From Lunularia cruciata (lineage: Eukaryota; Streptophyta; Marchantiopsida; Lunulariales; Lunulariaceae), in assembly GCA_948567375.1 (NCBI GenBank), contig OX419759.1, positions 969,303 through 1,033,302 of the forward strand: a stretch of 64,000 nucleotides of DNA. Direction: 5' to 3'. The notes beneath the pieces are model-generated. The model worked only from the letters and a program-made list of their open reading frames with translations, did no database searches and had not been told where the DNA came from. Of the stretch, positions 57,601-64,000 are shown piece after piece (the stretch's first letter is position 1; each line of letters starts with the position of its first letter). Made by a program: the position numbers and the translations under genes.

Positions 57601-59813
57601 AAGGCAATATCGAAGAATCAATATGAAATAGATCTCTTATGGGAGTGTAAAAGTGTAAGTACAAGATAGATCTTCAAAATTATGAGATTCCATTTATGGG
57701 ACTGCATTGAAAGGCAGTTCATGTCAAGACTTATTTCTCTATGAACATAGATGCAAATGAATCATGCCTTATTTATTTGGAAGCATTATTGGGTTCCTCC
57801 TATGGATTGGTTTATGTTAGGTGAAGATTCTCAAGTTGTTCTAACTTAACCAAGATATACTCCATCTTGATGTTTGTTGTGGGAACATTGGTAGCTACAA
57901 GCGCTATCAGTCCCAACATAGTTGGAGGAGCTATGGGAGGAACTACAAGAATTTGTATGGTTGAGTGCAACTTCTCATTCATGTACATGCCCCAGTTGAG
58001 GTGCCACATAGTGAGCCGATGCCATTGTAGGAGTTCCTCCATGAAAGTAATAATGATGCTAGAATCCTTGAGTAGCAATGAAAGGATAATGCATAACATT
58101 CACTTTGAATCTTGGTATTATAGAGTAGGGATCAAGTCAAGCCATGTTGCACTTATTAGCTTGAGCATAGGATTGTGCCTCCTCAAATGCATGAGCTATC
58201 ATAGTGGCATTGTTGTAGATGAGGATTTTTGAATGTCTCAAGTAATGCATCTTTAAACCAATTGATAGCCATAATAGGTTTTGGGTGAGATCATTGACAA
58301 TATGTATTGCAATCATTGAATAATGCTTGCATTGTGTATTATGTCCTTTGCAAAGCCCAATTATCTATTCTAGTTGTTCTTACCATCTTGGCAAAATGTA
58401 TTCTTGTCATCCTTCTACTTGTATCCATGCATAACTTGTTCTTGTGGGGGGTCTTAGGCCATTGAACTATTGTTATGCACCTTAATGAAACATTGACCAA
58501 TTTGTTGTACTACAATAGTTTCAATCAAGATACTTAGTGCCAAATAAATATTCTTAAATATTCATGGGAATGATGCAAAGTCTTTTTGCCTTGTAAATTT
58601 TATTTTTTTGAGAGTATACATTTGTTTTCCTCCTCCAAAAGTTGATGTCAATGCAATGGTAATTGCAAGAATCACTTGAGTTCAAAGAGATGTTGAGACC
58701 ACAAGAGATGATTGTGAAGTAGCAAATTGTAATGTTGGAGTTGGGAAAAAGTACTTGCTATTAAGAGTTCTTCTTGTGTTTTAATAAGAGTACTTGGAGA
58801 CAAGGAAGGTAATGTTTTCTCCAAGATTAAAACAACACAACTTGTAGAAATGGAAGGTAATGCTTCCTCTAAGCTTAAAATAGCAATATCCTTGCAATTT
58901 TGAGTAGAATAAACATGTCTTGAGCAAGTTGTAGGGATCAATGGAGAAGACATGCGCATCAACCTACAAAGATGCCAAAAAATTGATGGGTTAGTCCGGT
59001 CATGTGAGCAAGCCTATCTCTCACTTAAGATGAACCTATGATTACTACTAGTGTAATGCACCATGGACGTAGAAAGGCAAAGAACTAAACTCCATCACAC
59101 TCCTCCAAGGCACCTCCAAGACTCAAGATATTGCTTACAAGAGAACTCAATGAGAGAGAGATAGTTGCAAATTAACATATGATGAGTACCTCATCATCCC
59201 TAGTTTATAAACTTGGAAAATAATTACACACCAAAGGTACTCAAGTTGCTATGTAAAAGTCATATAAAGTTAAAAGTCTAAGAGAATATCCAAACTCATA
59301 GGAATAATCCCCTAAGCATGTGGTTGTATCTTGTCAAGGATTCCTTCACATAGAGTATCCCTATAGTATAGAAAAATTTAAACCAAAAAGACTTGTGGAC
59401 CCAAGAGTTCTCAACTCTTTCTTCAAAAGTAAACATCTAGAAATAATACCAAGTCAATACACTAGAGTTTTAAATTGTCATGCTCACTCTTTAACCTTTC
59501 CCTTAAGTAGAGTCATCTCTATCTTGGCTATTACTAACTCTAGCTAATCATGACTAATAAAGAAGCTTGGTTAAACTCCATATAAATAATATCTTCAACT
59601 ACTTACATTACCAAACTACATATCCCAATAATGCATACATGCATCAACGGAGTACCATCCTAAAGTGGAGCTATGAGATGCTACATGAAATAGGAAACAT
59701 TGATATAATTCTTGCACAACTTGCCATTTACTTGGTTTAGAGATATAGATAGGATTCTTACAGTTGGTCATAATCCACTCAAGTATAAGAATCTCCCTTA
59801 AATACTTAGTCTT
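57601..59813. other. Decayed element DNA, including a possible gag fragment
   Basis: The minus-strand frame 57812-58099 contains LNWGMYMNEKLHSTIQ and VPTTNIKMEYILVKLEQLEN, which is gag-like in style but without a knuckle. 59040-59650 has LTR-like character in minus sense (an ATATGGAGTTTAACC start echoing the neighbouring LTR family), but its boundaries could not be fixed. Confidence 0.35.
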
Positions 59814-60299
59814 TATAAAAGACCAAAAACAAGGAAAGAAATAGGAGAATAGAAGATCATGTTGGGACTCTTGAATAAGAAAAAATCCAAATGCTTAGCA
59901 TGAGCATGGGCTTTGGTATTTATAGGGGACACACAAGGCTCTTGAGAAGCTTCTCAAGAAGCTTCCTCAAGCCACTTTCTTTGAGTGCAAGTCAAGTTAA
60001 CCAAGAAGCTACAAGAAGTTTTCTTCTAGAAACTGCATACTTGGCATGCAAGATAAGCTAGTTTGAAGCTTTCCAAGAAGTTTCCCTTAGAGGCAACCTA
60101 CTTGGGATGCAAGCTAAACTAGCCGAGAAGCTTCCCAAGAAGCTTCCTCCTAGAAGTCATCACTTGGCATGCACGTTATCCAATAGTTGGAAGGTACCAA
60201 GGAGCTTCTTAGATATTTCTAGAATATAAAAGGTTAATTTTTCCTTTTTGCTACTTTGTTAGCCTTGACTAACTCATAGGTAAACTCCATATTGTTACA
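59814..60299 (-). mobile_element. LTR of the HindIII-subrepeat family, minus orientation (orphan)
   Basis: 486 bp, plus-strand start TATAAAAGACC and end ATTGTTACA; sense start TGTAACAATATGGAGTTTA. It has tandem roughly 64-bp subrepeats carrying AAGCTT (about 59940-60180) and a TATA box in sense. Its flanks do not show a matching 5-bp duplication, and it lies only 280 bp from the next LTR. It is therefore not a simple solo insertion of the neighbouring element. Confidence 0.75.
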
Positions 60300-60579
60300 C
60301 CCTTGGCAATAGCTCTGAAGTCTATCACCCTCATGAGCCCTTCAAGTTCCTTGGTATGTTCCTTCTTAAACTTATGATAAAGTCCTACTAGCAAGTCTAT
60401 CATACAACCTCCCAATTAAGCAAACAATGCAATGTGTACTTGAGAAGCACCAATTCATAATCTTACATAGATAGCTTAGCATTGAGCAAAAAATTACATG
60501 CACCTTTGCACACACAAAAAAAAAGGTAGAATGATGTTATCTTTACTAAGCTTGATTGTCTCAACCCTCAGGTCTAGAT
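60300..60579. other. Spacer between two related LTRs
   Basis: No coding frame is seen. It holds an A9 run (about 60518-60530). It could be target DNA or a scrap of an internal region. Confidence 0.4.
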
Positions 60580-60976
60580 TGTAAAAGACCAAGACCAAGG
60601 AGAGAAATAGGAGAATGGAAGCTCACATTAGGAAACTTGAATGAGGGAAAATCATTATGCCTAGCATGAGCTTTGGCTCTTGTATTTATAGGGAACATAC
60701 AAGGCTCTTGAGGAGCTTCTCAAGAAGCTTCCTTGAACCACTTTCTTGGAATGCAAGCCAAGTTAACCAAGAAGCTTCTCAAGAAGCTTCCTTCTTGAAG
60801 TCGTCTACTTGGCATGCAAGTTAAGTTGGTTCGAAGCTTATTTGTGTGCATGCTAAGCTAGTAGGAAGCTTCCCAAGAAGCTTCCTAGATACTTCTAGGA
60901 TATTCTAGGCTAATTTGGCCTATTCACTACTTTGTTAGCCTTGACTAGCATTGTAGTTAAACTCCATATTGTTACA
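60580..60976 (-). repeat. 3' LTR of the second Gypsy lineage
   Basis: 397 bp, sense TGTAACAATATGG...GGTCTTTTACA. It is shorter than its relatives because it has fewer AAGCTT subrepeats. The sense-upstream sequence AATGGGGGAATA (60977-60990 reversed) is a good polypurine tract, which fixes this LTR as the 3' one. Confidence 0.82.
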
Positions 60977-61089
60977 TATTCCCCCATTATTAGTTGGTAA
61001 TGTTCTCAACTCCTATATGGCTGTCGGTGCATTCTCAAGATGAGACAAAGGCTTCCAAGTTGGGATAGCTCTTCCAAAGGACCTTGTAC

Positions 61090-62470
61090 TCTATATGTTG
61101 TTGGCAGCCACGTTGGATGTGGTGACGTGCAAGTATACAATCAACTTTGTACTCCTCATGATCATGGATAGGGATGGGAGGAAGAGGAGGTTGGACACAA
61201 GAGGAAAATAAGATGGATTAGGAATAAAAGGTTTTAACTTGGAAACATGGAAGCCAAGGTGGATGCACATATGACAAGGCAAGGCAAGTTGATAAGCAAT
61301 AGGAGAGATGATTTGGGTGATATGAAAGGGTCCTATCCAATTAGGAGCAAGTTTATGAACTTGGATATCAAGTGGGAGCAGTAGGTTCTTAAAAGAGAGC
61401 ATGACTTTGTCACCAACTTGAAAGGTGAGATCACAACAATGGTGGTCCGCATATTGTTTCTAATGAGACAACAAGGAGATGAGACTTGGCTTGTTGGAGA
61501 GATTTGGATATGTGATCAAGAAGGTTGAAGTATGAGGGACATGAGATGGAGGAGGAGCAAGAAGGGAATCTAGAACTAGTGGATCTTGGCTAAAATTGAG
61601 AAAGAAAGGAGAGAATCCAATGCTTGCATGTTGGAGTTATTGTATGCAAACTCCACAGTTGTAAGACATTCATCCCAATTGGTGTGGTGAACATTGACAA
61701 AGGTAGAAAGTATATCCTCCAAGGTGTAATTTTCACATTTAGTTTTTCCATCAATTTGAGGATGATAGGTCGTGGACAAAGCAAGCTTGGTGCCAAGTAT
61801 CTAGAAGAGTGCTTGCCAAAACTTTCTAGATCACAACTGGAGATGAGTACATGTGGCATCCCATGAGGCTTAAGACATCATCAAAGTAGAGTTGTGCTAA
61901 TGTTGGAGCATCCACGATATCAAAGGTTGGTGCCAAGTGGATTTTCTTACTAAGCTTATCCTCAAACACCACAATTGTTGTGTGACCTTGCTTTGTCTTG
62001 GGCAAGGATGTGATGAAATCCAAGCTCATGTGTTTCCATCAAGCAAATAGAATGGGAAGTTATTGAAGGAGTCCACTCGGATTTTGGTTGTTGGCCTTGT
62101 TGCATTGGTAGCTCTCACATGATTGGACAAACTCTTGGACATCTTGTGTCATGTTAGGCGACCACCATTGGCGTTGAAGAGTACCCAAGGTCTTGTCTAC
62201 ATCCATGTGACCAGCAATTGGTAAGTCATGGGCTTCTTGGAGGCATATAAGTCGGAGGTCACCCTTGGTTGGAACATAGATTTGGTCCTCGTGGAATAGA
62301 AGGCCTTCCTTGAACAAGAAGGTGTTTTTTTCCTTGCCACCAGTTGCAAGATGCCCTTGTACCATCTGAAAGAATGTATCTTGTTGTAGAGCTATCCTAA
62401 ACTCAATTTGGACCTTGGAGTCAACTACCATTGTTGTAATTGCTACTTTGATGAGAGGAAGAGACTTCAA
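61090..62470 (-). other. Integrase of the second Gypsy lineage
   Basis: The HHCC segment has LQEAHDLPIAGHMDVDKT and CESYQCNK (about 62100-62260). Core pieces are MSLDFITSLPKTKQGHTTIVV (62029 downward) and TYHPQIDGKTKCEN (about 61740-61775). The C-terminal module is KLAPNWIGPFHITQIISP (about 61300-61360), followed by FHVSKLKPF. No chromodomain could be read before the LTR. Confidence 0.82.
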
Positions 62471-63900
62471 ATCAGTTTATCATGATAGGGCATCAAGGAT
62501 GACATGGAATCAACCGGGTTTGTACTCAAGTTTGATGTCAAACAATTGTAGTTGTTCCTCCTATTGATGATGTCAACTCTTCATGTGTTCCAGATGTAAG
62601 GTCCGCAACAAGGGCTTGTGATCAATTCATATGACCACTCGTTTCACCAAGAGATTATACCTCCATATCTTAGTGGCATATACCATTGATAGTTGTTCTT
62701 GATCTCAAGTAGAGTAATTCCTTTTTGCTATTTTTAGTCTACAAGATACAAAGGCAATGAGATGTAATCTATCTATGAATTCCTATTGAAAAATGGCTCC
62801 AATTTCAAAGTTTGAAGCATCAAAATCAACCACGAATGGTAGTTGAGGATCATATGATTGAAAATTTGGTCTTGAAGACACCATATGTTTCAACTTCTAG
62901 AATGCTTCTTTGTTCCTGTTGGTCCATTGAAAGCTCAAGGTCTTTCCCAAGAGATCAATCAATGGTGCAGCCACATGAGCATAGTAGTGGATGAACCATT
63001 GATAAAAAATAGCCAATCCATTAAATGCCCATACTTCAATAGCTTCCTTTGGAGTAAGCCAATCAATGATGGCCTTAATTTTCTCCTCTTCCATCTTGAT
63101 CCCTCCGATGAGATCTTGTGACCCAAGAAGGTAACTTCCTTATGCCAAAAGGCCCACTTTGACTTCTTGCAATAAAACTTCTATTGTTGTAGTCGTCTTA
63201 GGACTTCTTGCACGTGCTTCACATATTTACCTTTGTCTTGCTATAGATAAAGATATCATCCAAATATACTACCATATATTGATCCAACACCTAATGCATC
63301 TGATCCATGAAGACTGGAGCATTAATGAGCCCAAAAGGCAAAACTCTCCACTCAAAATGTCCATACCTTGTACAAAAGGTAGTCTTTTGCACATCCTCCT
63401 TATCAATGGGGATTTGCCAATAATCATTGTGAAGATCCAACTTGGAGAAGTATCATTCTCTACTCAATTGATCAATTAAGTCATCAATTCAAGGCAAAGA
63501 GTATGCATTCATCACTGTCATTTATTGAGCCCACGGTAATCAATACAGAGAAAAAAGTCCTCCATCCTTCTTTGGAACAAATAATACTTGGCTCCCCAAG
63601 GAGATGTACTATGTCATATGAAATCCTTCTCCAATTACTCCATAAGTGTTGTTTGCAACTCCTCCAACACCTTTGGTTTACTCACTAGAGGACTCCGTGG
63701 TACTTGCTCAATCTTGAAAGGCATACCAGATCAAAGGGTAATCCCTTTGGCAGAACATCCGGAAACACATCCACAAACTCTTGAACTATGTGATCAACCA
63801 TTGCTTGATGAGGCTCTTGACTCTCCTCAAATTCTCCTTGTGCAATTGGCTTGATACACATTGAAAAAATAGACTTATCTTCCTCCAAAGCTTGCTTTAT
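62471..63900 (-). other. Reverse transcriptase and RNase H of the second Gypsy lineage
   Basis: FVDVFPDVLPKGLP (about 63740-63780) marks the RT N-terminus. EWRVLPFGL (about 63330-63350) and VVYLDDIFIYSK (about 63240-63275) are core RT. IDWLTPKEAIEVWAFNGLAIFYQWFI (in parts: IDWLTPKEA, NGLAIFYQ) follows at about 63000-63070, leading to decayed RNase H. Confidence 0.82.
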
Positions 63901-64000
63901 AGTTGTTTAACCAACAAACTTCCCATCTAAGGACTTATCTTCCTTATGGCTTGCTCTATAGCTACTTTTGTGACAAAACTTTCCATCTTGGTACTTCTCT

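Larger units (their letters stand above)
60580..64000 (-). mobile_element. Ty3/Gypsy retrotransposon (second lineage), 3' half, continues past the window
   Basis: In sense order (right to left): RT, RNase H, integrase, purine tract and 3' LTR. The 5' half (gag, protease, 5' LTR) lies beyond base 64000. The motifs differ from the 9.9-kb family, there is no methyltransferase or PHD finger, and the terminal structure is an ordinary LTR next to a purine tract. It is broken, with several interruptions. Age cannot be judged without the other LTR. Confidence 0.88.

Noticed and set aside
59040-59650. A further LTR related to the HindIII-subrepeat family.
   Set aside because: Only the ATATGGAGTTTAACC-like phrase and general character match. 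Ends and target duplication could not be found, so it is mentioned but not called.

Overview
The window looks like nuclear DNA of a land plant with a large, repeat-filled genome. It holds one recognisable host gene, spliced by GT-AG introns, at the left edge. The rest is mostly transposable elements and their decayed remains. No species can be named from the sequence. The cytosine methyltransferase carried by one retrotransposon family resembles DNMT3. As far as I know, DNMT3-type enzymes persist in non-flowering plants, so a bryophyte, lycophyte, fern or gymnosperm is a reasonable but unproven guess.

Layout. 1-2632: 3' part of an SPT2-type histone chaperone gene, three exons visible, 5' end outside the window. 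2633-6970: intergenic DNA with one unassigned minus-strand reading frame and a local duplication. 6970-9373: decayed repeat DNA. 9374-19252: copy 1 of a 9.9-kb Ty3/Gypsy-type retrotransposon, minus strand. 19253-27672: decayed repeats, tandem arrays, a 70-bp near-perfect palindrome, an AT microsatellite and the 3' end of a PIF/Harbinger-like transposase. 27673-37554: copy 2 of the same retrotransposon, plus strand, inserted into that Harbinger remnant, which resumes at 37555. 37980-42857: decayed coding remnants. 42858-44714: a 1.86-kb solo LTR with a 5-bp target duplication. 44720-58960: decayed elements, including a Gypsy remnant with RNase H and integrase (55795-57600). 59814-64000: LTRs and the 3' half of a second Gypsy lineage, minus strand, running off the right edge.

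The most interesting system is the 9.9-kb family. Both copies carry, in order, gag with CCHC knuckles, an aspartic protease, a complete-looking set of C5 cytosine-methyltransferase motifs in canonical order, reverse transcriptase, RNase H, integrase and a C-terminal PHD finger. The termini are not ordinary LTRs. Both copies have the order A1 - internal - B1 - A2 - B2, the 'split direct repeat' layout known from Ngaro/PAT-type tyrosine-recombinase elements, yet here it sits on an integrase-bearing Gypsy element flanked by 4-bp ACTT duplications. Just inside A1 lies a 14-nt segment complementary to a stretch within A, placed where a self-primed (Tf1-like) reverse-transcription primer site would be. 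Both copies are broken fossils. Copy 1 looks older than copy 2 by divergence of its terminal repeats (about 8% against about 4%, counted by eye).
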